In this document: one piece after another, positions 1 to 9,706 of the stretch
Layout: each line of letters begins with the position of its first letter
How positions within the stretch are numbered: the stretch's first letter is position 1
NCBI RefSeq assembly: GCF_963576675.1
Contig: NC_088918.1
Location: 40,643,501-40,707,500 of the forward strand
DNA length: 64,000 bases
DNA from: Euphorbia lathyris
Taxonomy: Eukaryota; Streptophyta; Magnoliopsida; Malpighiales; Euphorbiaceae
Direction of reading: 5' to 3'
The notes under the pieces: generated by a model
The model's database searches: none
Told to the model about the DNA's origin: nothing
Seen by the model: the letters and a program-made list of their open reading frames with translations, nothing else
Made by a program: the position numbers and the translations under genes

Positions 1-1202
1 CTTCTTTTGGCAGGGCTGCATCTAAGGCAAATCGTGCTCTTGCAGAGACGCGCAGGCAATTTCGAGAAGAGGAAGCCCGCAAGAAAAATCAAGAGGCTAT
101 CCCTCAAACTGATACGGGCAAACGCCCTATGGAGACGACTGCTGACCCGCCACTAAAGAAGAGGCGGCCCAATACCGTTGGGAGTACCAAGATAATGGCG
201 GATGCCATTAAATCTGCCAAGACTACTGAAAAAACGGTTCAGGTAATGCATCTCTTAATTCTTTTTCCTGCTTGTCGGATTTTGAAGTGGCATATGGTCT
301 TTCTTACTTGTGCAGACGGCGAAGCCCAGTACTGGCGAATCTTGGTCCGCCAAGTTGGCTGGACGAACTTTCGAGGATGAATCGCTTTTGAATAACCTGG
401 ACGAAGCTCTAGGACAAGTAGGAGAAGTACAAAGGGGCTATGACCAAATCCCCAGATCGATCCACGTCCAAAAGGGAAAATCGGAGCTTCTTTCAGTAAG
501 TTTTTTGGAAGAGTGTGATGATTTCTTTGTTTCTGCTTTTTGGCTAACTTGTTTTGCTTTTCTCAGCTGTACGCCCGCCTACGTACCTTGGAGAACGGGC
601 TGCTTCAGGATAGGGTTACTGTTGAGAAGCTGGAGAAAGAGTTGGCAAATGCCAATTCTTCTTTTGCCGTTGCCAATGCCAACCTTTCTTCTGCTAATGC
701 GAACTTGGCCTCTGCCACAGCTGCTTTGATTCTCCGAGACGAGGAGATACAGAAGTTAAAGGCAAAGATAGCCTCCGATGCTAAAAATCATGAAGATGCT
801 CTCGGGGAGGCGGAATACACGGCAGGCGAACAAGCATTCTTTTATGGAGAGATGCTTATGGCGTATTTCTCCTTAGCTCATCCCGGAATCGATTTCACAG
901 ATCCTGAGTTCGCCGTTCCTGAGCCGGAGGATGTGGCGAGGTTCAAGAAGATGCCTGATGCCAAGGGGTATCTCCGTGATTATGTAAGAAGATGGATGAA
1001 AGGAACCTTGCCTGAGGCTAAGCCTTCTACCATAGCTGTGGAGGATGATCTTCAGGAGATACCGTCTAAGGCTGATTCAGAACCAAAAGGGGACAAGGAG
1101 GTATCCCTTGGTGGCGAATCTACAACTGTGGAGAAAAAGGATCCTCCGGTGTGCCCTGCGGGTGAGGGAAGCGCAAAAGGGGATGCCCCTGCTATCATTT
1201 AG
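1..1202 (+). CDS. Spliced coiled-coil ORF antisense to the gag of Tat-like element A (5' end outside window)
   Basis: Three exons can be read in one phase: about 3-242, 316-495 and 567-1202 (stop TAG 1200-1202). The introns 243-315 and 496-566 both start GT, end AG, have T-rich 3' ends and fall between codons. The product is rich in Lys, Glu and Arg. Exon 3 opens with a heptad-like coiled coil (YARLRTLENGLLQDR) followed by degenerate repeats of the type NANSS/NANLSS, then an acidic tail. I recognise no enzyme domain. It converges on the minus-strand gag-protease gene ending at 1802. Additional antisense ORFs between pol and the 3' LTR are known in Tat-lineage Ty3/gypsy elements (Grande, Retand and relatives), and position and orientation fit that. 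It could instead be a captured host gene. No stop interrupts the visible reading frame, so it may have been under selection until recently. Confidence 0.68.
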
Positions 1203-1801
1203 TTTTTGTTTGTATAAGTTTTTGTAAAAACCAGTATGATTCCAAACATTGCTATTTAATTCACTTTTACACTTTGTGCCCGATAGTGTTTTGAATGTGA
1301 ATATGTTCAGGATTTTTGTTTGAAGTAGGTGGCCAGCCATACTTCACCATATGAACCTTTGTGAAGGTTTGAAGCTATTCTATTCCTCCTTAGAGGAAGT
1401 AAAGCTGCCCAGGGGTTCGTTTTGCCACCTATCTTTGAGGTGAAACGATCCGCCCGCAGGACTTGTAAGTCCTTCTTAGGGAAGGATAAGAGAGTGTAAA
1501 GACCTTGCGTCCAAGGATCGTTTTAACTCTATTGGTGACCATGATCTGCCAAGTGGCGGATCTGTTGTGATTGTGAGGAGCGTTGGATGCCTCCTTTTTA
1601 TGACTGGAATATTGATATTGCAGTAGTGAATCATAAAAAAGAAAATGGATAATAAAACCAACAATCTTTATTAATGGAAGAAACACCTTATTACAGGAAA
1701 TAGGTCTTTGCAAATGAGCCTCATTAAAACCTTTAACAAGAAAAACCTCGTGGGAAAAAGCTTGTTAAAGAAAAAAGAGTACTCAAGACCATAGGTGCAT
1801 T
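1203..1801. other. Non-coding spacer between the convergent ORFs of element A
   Basis: No plausible coding region on either strand. Near 1715-1790 the sequence reads as the A-rich block with GTGGGAAAAA-type motifs often seen downstream of pol in Tat-lineage elements, in minus orientation. In a full-length relative, reverse transcriptase, RNase H and integrase would lie here; instead about 600 bp of non-coding DNA follows the gag-protease stop directly. Confidence 0.5.
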
Positions 1802-4417
1802 TCATTCTCTGACCAAGTGTTTATGTCGGCTCAAGAGATTCGCCATGTGTGGTAATGTATTGTCCTCCGCATCATCCTTATCCACTGCTATTGTAGTGCA
1901 TTCCTCTTCTGTTTCCTTTTTAGATTGAGGGCGAATCATTAACGAAGCCGAATAAGTTTCTTGAGCCACTTTTTGACAACCTCTAACCATCACTCCCCCC
2001 TTGACCGTAGGAATGTAAAGTGTTAGATGGCGAATAGAGATAAGGGCTGCAACTTCGGAGATAAATGGTCGTCCGAGAATAATATTGTAGGCCAATTGTC
2101 TATCTAGGACTGAGAACTCCAGATCTCCTTTCCAAACTTGATCATCCCTAGCAAGTTCGCACTCCAAAATAACTTGGCCTTTCGTCTGAATGGTATGACC
2201 AGTGACTCCCAGAATATCGACCATAGTTGGTTCCACTTGGACAGGATCAACTTTGAGTTTGATGAATGCTTTTCGAGTGATGACGTTACATGAACTTCCC
2301 GTATCAATCATCACCCGTCTAATTTCCCAGCCTTCAACTATCATTGTGACGACCAGTGCATCCGCATGGGGTGCAATCTCCAGACCTGCGTCTGAGAAAG
2401 GGCGATTTAACGATATCCTATCAAGGTTGATCATTTTTGCCTTTTTTGATGCTGGCTGATAACCAGGTCCGCCAGCTATGACATTAATAGTGCCCTTTCC
2501 TTTCTTCTTTGAATCCTCCTTGGATCTATCATCGTCTTTTCCTTCCGTTTGGATGAACCGATCCAATTTACCTCTTTCAATGAGTCGTTCAATTTCTCGA
2601 GCTAACTCCCAGCAAGCATCCGTATCATGGCCATTTTTCCTGTGATATTTGCAATAATTTTTAGGATCCTTGCCTTTATTGGTATACTCCCCCCCTTTTG
2701 GCTCGGGGTATGAAATGCTCCGTTTGTGCTGGCTGTTCTCGATCCACATAAGAACCTCACTTTTAGAAGCATTAAGAGGTGTGAAGGAGGTGACGAATGT
2801 TGATTTGTTCCTGGAATCTCTTCGTTTGTTTCGAGGAGAATCTTGTCGTTTCTCTCTGTCCCGATCTCGGTCTCGGGAGCGGGATTCGCCCTGATCCTTC
2901 TTTGGCGATGATGGTGAGCCTCGGCGAATATCATCTACCTCTATAAAATCTTTGCAACGTTCCATTAACTCTGCCATACTGGTTGGTTTCTTGCGGATGA
3001 GGTCTTCTTGCAAACTTTTACAAGTAGTGTTTCTCACAAAGCATTCCACAGCTACGGAGATATCTACGTCGACAATCTGTATACACAATTGATTAAAAGT
3101 GTCTACATAGTCTCGGAGGGATTCATTCGCCTTTTGTTTTAACTCAAAAAGCTTTCCGGATTTCACCACTGCAGGAATGCAACCGACGAATTTAGCACAA
3201 AATTCCCTGCTCAATTGATCGAAGCTGTTTATTGAGCCTGGAGGTAGGGACTGAAACCATAAATAAGCCGGGCCTCCTAACGTGGTGATAAACATTTTGC
3301 AAAGTACAGGTTCGGTGGCTCGATTGAGTCTGGCCATGATTCTGTATTTTCGAACATGAGCCTCCGGGTTGTCTTTACCTGTATAAATTGCCAGATTAGG
3401 GATTTTAAACGCTCTTTCGGTTTCCTCTGCTTCAATCCAAGCCGCAAAAGGCGAATCCCTGTTGGCGAATGGATTATGCCTAGCATTTTCTTCATTCATT
3501 TGAAGCACTAGGGCTCTGACTCTGTCATCGAAATTCTCCGGCTCCACCCTGGGATGATCTTTTCGTGGCGATCTGCTCGGAGAAGATGAAGAACTTGATT
3601 CGGACGATGAATCCGATGGCGAATGTCCTCCTCGCCCGCCTCCCCTTCCTCTTCCATTGCCTCCTCCCCCACTTCCTTTGTTTGGAGGATTCAGCTCGTT
3701 TCCTCCTTGTTGACCTCCTGCCAGAGTGTGTCCAACAGTTTCCGAAGATGGATGGGGTGGCGGTCCTCCTAAATGAGACGTTTTTTCTGGTCTCCTACTC
3801 CTTTTACGACCAGTAGATGGAGGAGATCTGCCACGGCGTGAAGATTTTGTTCGCCGGGGCGAAGGAGATCTTGGCTGCTTCTCTTTGTTCTTTCTGTGCT
3901 TTTTGCGAATGGGCTCTTTAAATCCCCCAAGGGACGAATTCGTCCGTGGTCGTCTGGGTACATTCGGCCCATCAAGATTAAACCTTGGGACTTCTGATCC
4001 GCCAGGGGGGACCACGTCATTCCTGCGGCTTCCTTCACCAGGGAACAGTTCCCTCATAACTGGTCATGATCCACTTGGCGCCGTGGTAGTTACCATAGAG
4101 TCAACGTTATGAGCTTGAAGGAATGAAGAGCTACGAGCCCCTGGTCCCAGATCAAAGTTTAACGGAGGTAGAGACGAGACTACCGACGTAGAAACCGTAC
4201 TACTATGAGGAATAGTCGTGAACGCTCGAAGGCGGTTTCCAATTTCAATCCCATATCGCGCCTCGATATCCAGAGCGCACATATCAAGGAAGGATGCTGG
4301 AGGCATATTTCCATCGATATTCATTGTGGGAGCGGTCATACTCGTGTGCCCAGCACTGGATGGTGTGATTACTGGCGACTCGATCCCTGAGGAGGGATTT
4401 AGTGTTTCATCATTCAT
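1802..4417 (-). pseudogene. gag-protease of Tat-like Ty3/gypsy element A, one in-frame stop, no pol
   Basis: Reading right to left, the frame opens at ATG 4417-4415, meets TGA at 4066-4064, and continues in the same frame from 4057 to 1802. N-terminal part: Ser/Arg-rich basic region. Middle: a Retrotrans_gag-type capsid domain (IYTGKDNPEAHVRKYRIMA, then ..AYLWFQSLP.., then REFCAKFVG). Next comes the plant CX2HX5HX4C motif (YCKYHRKNGHDTDAC). The C-terminal part is an aspartic protease with the active site MIDTGSSCNV and a late ILGRPF motif. The protein ends after the protease; the reverse transcriptase expected next is absent. The single TGA could be a mutation or a leaky stop; I favour mutation. 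The element looks non-autonomous and would need enzymes from a relative. Capsid and protease assignments are strong. Confidence 0.85.
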
Positions 4418-4480
4418 GATGTTTCAATGTGACCGAAAAATCCTTTATTGGGTTAAAGATTTCACCTTCACCGCTCCAAT
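4418..4480 (-). promoter_or_regulatory. Leader and candidate primer-binding site of element A
   Basis: Directly inside the LTR the minus strand reads AT then TGGAGCGGTGAAGGTGAA. By my alignment this matches about 14 of 18 bases of the complement of a plant tRNA-Phe 3' end. A degraded form of another Tat primer site is equally possible. The leader before the gag ATG is only about 60 bp. Confidence 0.4.
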
Positions 4481-4959
4481 TGATAACACTAGTGAAACTT
4501 CTGACCGGATCACGTCCCTGTGAGACGCCGTTGGGATCGGCCGGGGACACTCCGATGCCAAAGTCAGTAACAAATATGGTGAATAAACTGAATGGACAAA
4601 GCTTAACGAAAAGTAAGTATGAGTGAATGTACCTTGATAGCCTAGATGTAGGCTATTTATAGTAGATAGATTTGTAACTTCTAGGTAACTAGAGAGTCTC
4701 CATTAATGCTCATTTAATAGCGGTTACAAGTTACTCTTAACCTGGCGGGTTAAGACTATTAATGATTCATTTAATGATCAGTATGGCCGAGTTGACGGTT
4801 AGCCGTTACTTAAGTAAGTGGAGAGATTCGCCTTAGAGATCCGCCATCGGATCTCTTAGAGCTAACCCAGGGGGATCCGCCAGGCGGTTTCCTATGCCAC
4901 GTGGCATATTTGAGGCGATTATCTCTTTTGGTCCTTGCGATAATATCCCGATGTTATCA
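4481..4959 (-). repeat. 5' LTR of element A (479 bp, minus orientation)
   Basis: On the plus strand the block starts TGATAAC and ends GTTATCA, a perfect 7-bp terminal inverted repeat with the TG...CA ends of LTRs. It abuts the gag leader on the correct side for a minus-strand element. A TATA box lies within it. The partner LTR would be left of the window, so no target duplication can be tested. Confidence 0.75.
4654..4661 (-). promoter_or_regulatory. TATA box of element A LTR
   Basis: TATAAATA on the minus strand, in the middle of the 479-bp LTR, where the U3/R promoter is expected. Confidence 0.6.
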
Positions 4960-5147
4960 ATATATAAAGATAAAATTATATTTTTTATATTTATATATTA
5001 AGTTCGGTCGGTTATCGGTTATACCGATATTTTTTTTCAATAACCGAACCGATAATCGATTGCCAAATTAAGCTAAAATTAAAACCGAACCGAACCAGAA
5101 TATTAAAATAACCGAACCAAACTAAGATTTCGGTTCGGTTAAATAAC
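4960..5147. repeat. AT-rich DNA with AACCGA-rich palindromic low-complexity block
   Basis: 4960-4995 is AT-only. From about 5000 the sequence is dominated by CGGTT / AACCG motifs in both orientations, giving an imperfect foldback around a T8 run at 5030-5037. This block stands where the first ~190 bp of the B-family LTR should be. I cannot assign it to a named family. Confidence 0.5.
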
Positions 5148-5324
5148 CGAAGCAGCCGACGCGTGTCCGACGACAGTTGGACGCACGCCCGGTAGCGCGG
5201 GGCGCACGCTCGACGTCCGCTGGACTTGCACGCCCGGCAGCGCGGAGCGCGCGCCCGACAGCGCGGGGCGCACGCCCGACGGCCGCTGGGCGAGCGCGCC
5301 CGGCAGCCACTGGGCGAGCGCCCA

Positions 5325-5475
5325 GCGACGTTGGGCGAACGCCCAACATCAGTTGGGCGCGCGCCCAACTGAGGTTGGGCGTACGCCCAACGATAGTTGG
5401 GCGTTCGCCCAACGGAAGTTGGGCGTTCGCCCAACCGGCTTTGGGCGACGCCCAATGTTATTTGGGCGTCGCCTA
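5325..5475. repeat. GC-rich palindrome array in U3 of B-family LTR, copy 1
   Basis: At least six near-repeats of GTTGGGCG-NN-CGCCCAAC, each a palindrome of about 16-18 bp, spaced about 26-30 bp and ending about 25 bp upstream of the TATA box. Upstream (5160-5325) the same array continues in a more diverged GCGCGCCCG / GGGCGCACG form. Equivalent arrays lie at about 28290-28415 and 38025-38165. Confidence 0.85.
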
Positions 5476-5496
5476 AAGCTTCCGGGATCAGTTGCC

Positions 5497-5504
5497 TATT
5501 TAAG
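5497..5504 (+). promoter_or_regulatory. TATA box of element B 5' LTR
   Basis: TATTTAAG directly downstream of the palindrome array and followed by GGCACGGATCCCC, which is conserved in all three B-family LTRs. Transcription probably starts about 30 bp further on. Confidence 0.65.
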
Positions 5505-5801
5505 GCACGGATCCCCATGCATTTGAGGGGGGAGGGGATTTTTGGAGACCTTCTCACTCTAAGACATTTTTTAGTGAGAGAAAGTTATTTTTTTGGGAAA
5601 AAACATTTTTTTATCCTAAAAATTCCGAATTTCCTAAAAGTTAAAATTTTACCAAAAATACAAAAAACACCGGAAAAGCACGATTCGTGAAATCAACCGA
5701 CTTCAACCATCAATACCGAACTTGAGGTATTATCCGAGGACTAGACTCGTTTTATTTTATTTAATTTATTTCCTTTATTTATTTATTTTTATGTTATAAT
5801 T

Positions 5802-5832
<31 letters not shown>

Positions 5833-6948
5833 TCACGTTTTATTTAATTTTTCGTATTTATTTAATTTTCGTCTCGTATTAGATAATCGTTCAGTTTTGT
5901 TTTAAAATAAAAACCTCGTTTTAATATCCCAATACGAACCATGATCCGATCCAAAGGTAGTTCGGGTATTAAAAAACTTTGTAATTATAAGTTTTGAAAA
6001 TATTTCGAAATAACGTTTTAAAATAAAACATTGTTTTAGGATTCTCCATCATATACTATGATCCTATTTGGGTAGTTCGGAAATCCAAAACAATAGAATA
6101 GATCTAATTTAAAGTATTTGAACAAATCTGGAAACTGTTGGAGCAGTTCTGTAATTTTCCATTTTCTGTCACTAAAGGCTGTTTACCGACGGATTTTCCG
6201 TCGGTAAAGCTGCTGAAATGTAAAAAATGCTGTTTTGGTCCCTTTTTCTCCACTTTTAGACTTTTGGTCCTTTATATATATATGTTTATAGTTATGTAAT
6301 ATATACATTCAAATCATTTTCAATTATATAGTATCTATTTAATCAACATATTTATATATTGTTTTTCATTGATTTGACTTAATAAGGTTATATGTAGATT
6401 TATAAATTTTCTCTTTAATTCATTTTAAATTATACATATTAGTTATTTTGGGAGTATTTGGGATTATTTTCTATACATACTTATCATAAATCATTTTAGG
6501 AGGGATTAAATACTAATTTCTTATTCATGAATCTTATTCATTTTTTGTGCTTTTGATTAGGATAAAAATTTATTATACTTATTAGTATTTTCATCACCAT
6601 TTTTACTTATTAATGTATATTATTTTCTCTATTTTATTTTGATCGGTATTATTACTTATTTTTGTACACATGTATATCTATATATATTCACTCTATTTTT
6701 CTACTTATATGTATATTCTTTCAAATGCATTTGGTTGGGTAAATTTTGGTTTAGTTGGTTTATTGTTGTAATTATGATAATGTTCAAGTAAGGTTCAATT
6801 GAGTGATAAAAGGGGAAAGTAAAATCACAAAAAGAGAGTTTAATTTGCTTATTTAAACTTAAAGTTCTCTAGATATTCCTAAAGTGTAAATAACGTTTTC
6901 TTGACATTTTTAAACCATTTTTTAAAACATCACGTTTTAAAACCTTAA

Positions 6949-7215
6949 TTCGTTCCAACGACGGATTAAGCGAACCTTGTAATTAAAATTGCTTTTAATT
7001 GTAAATAATAGAGTTTTTGAATTGTTTTCCTAACTAAATGGTTTTTGAACAAAATAAATTGACTTGTATGTTTAATCACGTTTTCTTGTTAAAAGCTTTT
7101 ATCTCAACGTTTTCAAACGCTCGAGTCGTTCCAACGGCGGTTCGAGTGAATGCCATTAACGGGGTTTTGAAACGTACCTAAATCGTTCCAACGACGATTA
7201 AGGTACGAACCATGT
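6949..7215 (+). other. Three stem-loops sharing the loop CGTTCCAACGRCG in the transcribed part of the LTR
   Basis: Hairpin 1 near 6953: stem CTTAAT/ATTAAG. Hairpin 2 near 7124: stem CTCGA/TCGAG. Hairpin 3 near 7180: stem CGTACCT/AGGTACG plus an AAT/ATT inner stem. All enclose CGTTCCAACG(A/G)CG. The same three occur in the LTRs at 27916-30709 and 37612-40419. They lie downstream of the TATA box, so they would be in the RNA. Confidence 0.7.
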
Positions 7216-7781
7216 AAATAAACTCATTTTTGGGAAGTGAGCCTAGTTTAGAGTTGGTGTGTAGTACGAATCATAAATCACGTTGTAAACAAATCAATTC
7301 TTTCTTCTCACCCTCTCTCTCCTACATACTTTAAATTTATGCAAAATGGGTGACTCTTTACTAAAATGGCTTTCAAATAACATGCTCAAAACGGTTTTCA
7401 AAGCGAGAAAGAAAAGGTTTCAAATGAATTTTAAACTTAAAGAAATATGCGATTAGTCCGTTATCGCCTAACATGCTGAGTAGGAGGCCGGTGGTTCATA
7501 ACCGGGCGATGTCAGGGTGCCTAGTAGCCTTTCTCCGGAAAGGAGCTAGCCTTCTCAGCTCGTACCTAAGTTTCCCGAACCCTCACCGGTCTCCCGCAAG
7601 GGATCGGTCTTCATTTTCCCATTCGTGGGTGGCGACTCTTCCATACTCCGAGCTCCAGTCCTACCGAGCAGCTTGATTCCACGATTGGTTACTTTCGGCG
7701 CCAATCACCGCTTACGTCGCCATGAGGTGTCCACCCCCCGGTCCGCCCGGGAGATTAGGCCGCGGCACCTTGTCTAACAAG

Positions 7782-7799
7782 TGGCGACTCTGTTGGGGA
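7782..7799 (+). promoter_or_regulatory. Primer-binding site of element B, tRNA-Arg type
   Basis: TGGCGACTCTGTTGGGGA begins two bases after the LTR end. The complement of a plant tRNA-Arg 3' end including CCA would be TGGCGACTCCACTGGGGA, which matches 15 of 18 bases. The site sets the 5' end of the internal region. Confidence 0.75.
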
Positions 7800-9706
7800 A
7801 GCGAGAAATTTGATTCCGAAAGGCGTGTATTAAGCCCTTAACGGGGACGGATCGTATTATTTCTTTTCGTATGCATTCATACGCATTATTGCAAACCTTT
7901 TGGGTAATTTCCGCGAAACCTCTAGCGAGAGTCCATTCGTCGCTCGAAAGAGGCTAGTGTAAGTTCCCCCTTACAGTAAGGCGCCAAAGGGTCCCCATCC
8001 ATTCGTTAGGGGTGAATTTGTGCGGTCCTGTGAGGTCCCGCGATCAGCCGTGTCAACATATAGTAGCCTTAGAAGTTGCCATAGGATTACCCGTTACTAT
8101 TTTTGATGTGATAAATGAATCAGTTTGTGTTTTCAAATTGCCATGATACGTGTCTAATCCTAAAATATGTAAAGGAAATGAAGCGATGCATTAATATAGA
8201 CTCTTAAATCGATATACAAACTACTCCAAAACATCGAAACAATGCGAACTGAAGATGACTTAGTCATCTCGTATGAATGGACTTGTGCGACCCGCCTGGT
8301 CCCTTTCCGTGTCCCGAAGAAGGCACATGTTCAGGAAATACGTTATGACGTAAGCACGTATTAGTATGAATCGTTTTGATATTAAGGATAGTTATATCTC
8401 GATTCAAAAGATTATATTAACGATAGCCGTTATTCACATTCTTTAAATACGTTGGGATAAAACGAGATTATGACGAAACGAAAATGAAGAACATTTCTGT
8501 TTTGAACGACCCCGTTGTAACGTAAAGAGTTTCACAAACGTGGCCCGTCCCTTCCGAATAAAAGATGAACTCTTACGTTACGGCTTGTGTTGTTCTTAAG
8601 AGAAATGGACGTGTCCGCAAAAGTGACTAAGAAAAACAAAAGATAAAAATGACCAAAATCATTCTGTATCTACGATATATATCCATCCCGAGGGTAGTTA
8701 AAGAAAATAAACCCATGCCGTTAAATACGTGCCTCGAGCCGGTATGTACGCCGTTTAAAATCATAAAGCCGAATTAAGCTAAACCGCATGATTGCACCAT
8801 ATGGACGAGACTGTGGGTTTGACTAATGGCTCGATCATTTTGACCGTTACCGAAACTACAAGAAGTATGGCCCGATCTGCGTGTTTTCTTAACTCGTGCC
8901 TAAATGAAAAAGAACGGTAATATCCCTGCTTCGAATAAGCATGCGATTCAATGAAACATTGATTTTCTATAACCACGCTAGGATGGTATATCCCGTAAAT
9001 TAGAAAGAAATAAAAGTTGTTAATAGCCAAAACATTATCGTGCGCTCAAATAAGACTCGCCGTCTTTTCACGTAGCTAAAACGAGCAAACAGATTCTTAA
9101 CGCTAAAAACAAACACGTTACACGATGAGTCCGTTCCCTAAAACAAAATCCAAAAGTGATTTCATCACTAAATAAACGCGTGGTTACATCTCTCGATAGA
9201 TCCAAAAGATCCCATCGTAATCCAAAAGTCGAGACACGAACCCACGCGAATAAAAGGGAATGAGTCATTGTCAATAACGAACGATTGAACCAGAAGAATA
9301 ACTCGTACCACGTCTAAATCCGAGATACGCTCAAAAGGAAGTCAAAACCCGAACTAATGCGTTTCGCAAAATGACAAAAGATGAGTTATTCAAAAGGGCA
9401 ATCCATTTGGTCAATATCTTAGTCACTGAATGCTGATACGTTAAAACGAACTGTATTGTCTGATGGATGATTTACTTTTCCGTAATAATCGACGGCATCA
9501 CGCGTCCCCTGGACCGCAATGTGAGCCCCAAACTAAAATCCTAAGAAAGGGACTTGGACCATCGAGTGTGTGGAGGAATAAGGGTGGAAGAGAGATGATG
9601 TGATACATGTAATTAGACTGACATTTGTTCTTCTTATCTTATATATCCGTAAATAAATAAACGCACACACCACGAATCATGCATATAAAATCATGCATAC
9701 ATACTA
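7800..9706 (+). other. Long untranslated leader of element B
   Basis: About 1.9 kb with no plausible ORF on either strand; short minus-strand frames at 8779-9030 and 9068-9274 have no domain signature. I see no recognisable RNA gene. Tat-lineage elements commonly have leaders of this kind. Confidence 0.6.

Larger units (their letters stand above)
5148..7779 (+). repeat. 5' LTR of element B (outer ~190 bp missing)
   Basis: Collinear with the complete LTR at 27916-30709 from its GCAGCCGACGCGTG motif onward and ends at the same TGTCTAACA. Compared with that copy it has about 60 bp more of the GC-rich palindrome array and scattered substitutions. It contains a TATA box (5497-5504), a TTTA microsatellite (about 5755-5832), a CCGACGG hairpin (6182-6208) and three related stem-loops (6949-7215). 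Confidence 0.88.

Noticed and set aside
5325..5475. CRISPR-like array of short palindromic repeats
   Set aside because: Spacers are themselves repeat-derived and very short, there are no cas genes, and the DNA is a plant LTR.
5012..5557. Overlapping Arg/Pro/Ala-rich ORFs on both strands of the B-family LTRs (also 28054-28452 and 37794-38271)
   Set aside because: They arise from the GC-rich palindrome array, are open on both strands at once, have no domain and change length with repeat number.
7625..7640. Second primer-binding site GGTGGCGACTCTT inside the LTR
   Set aside because: Only the first ten or so bases match and it lies about 150 bp inside the LTR; the site at 7782 has the right position.
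7473..7676. Conserved ORF repeated in the three B-family LTRs (also 30421-30606 and 40157-40465)
   Set aside because: Its conservation follows from LTR identity. It has no domain, and it is the non-coding LTR end rich in GGCGCC and CCGG motifs.
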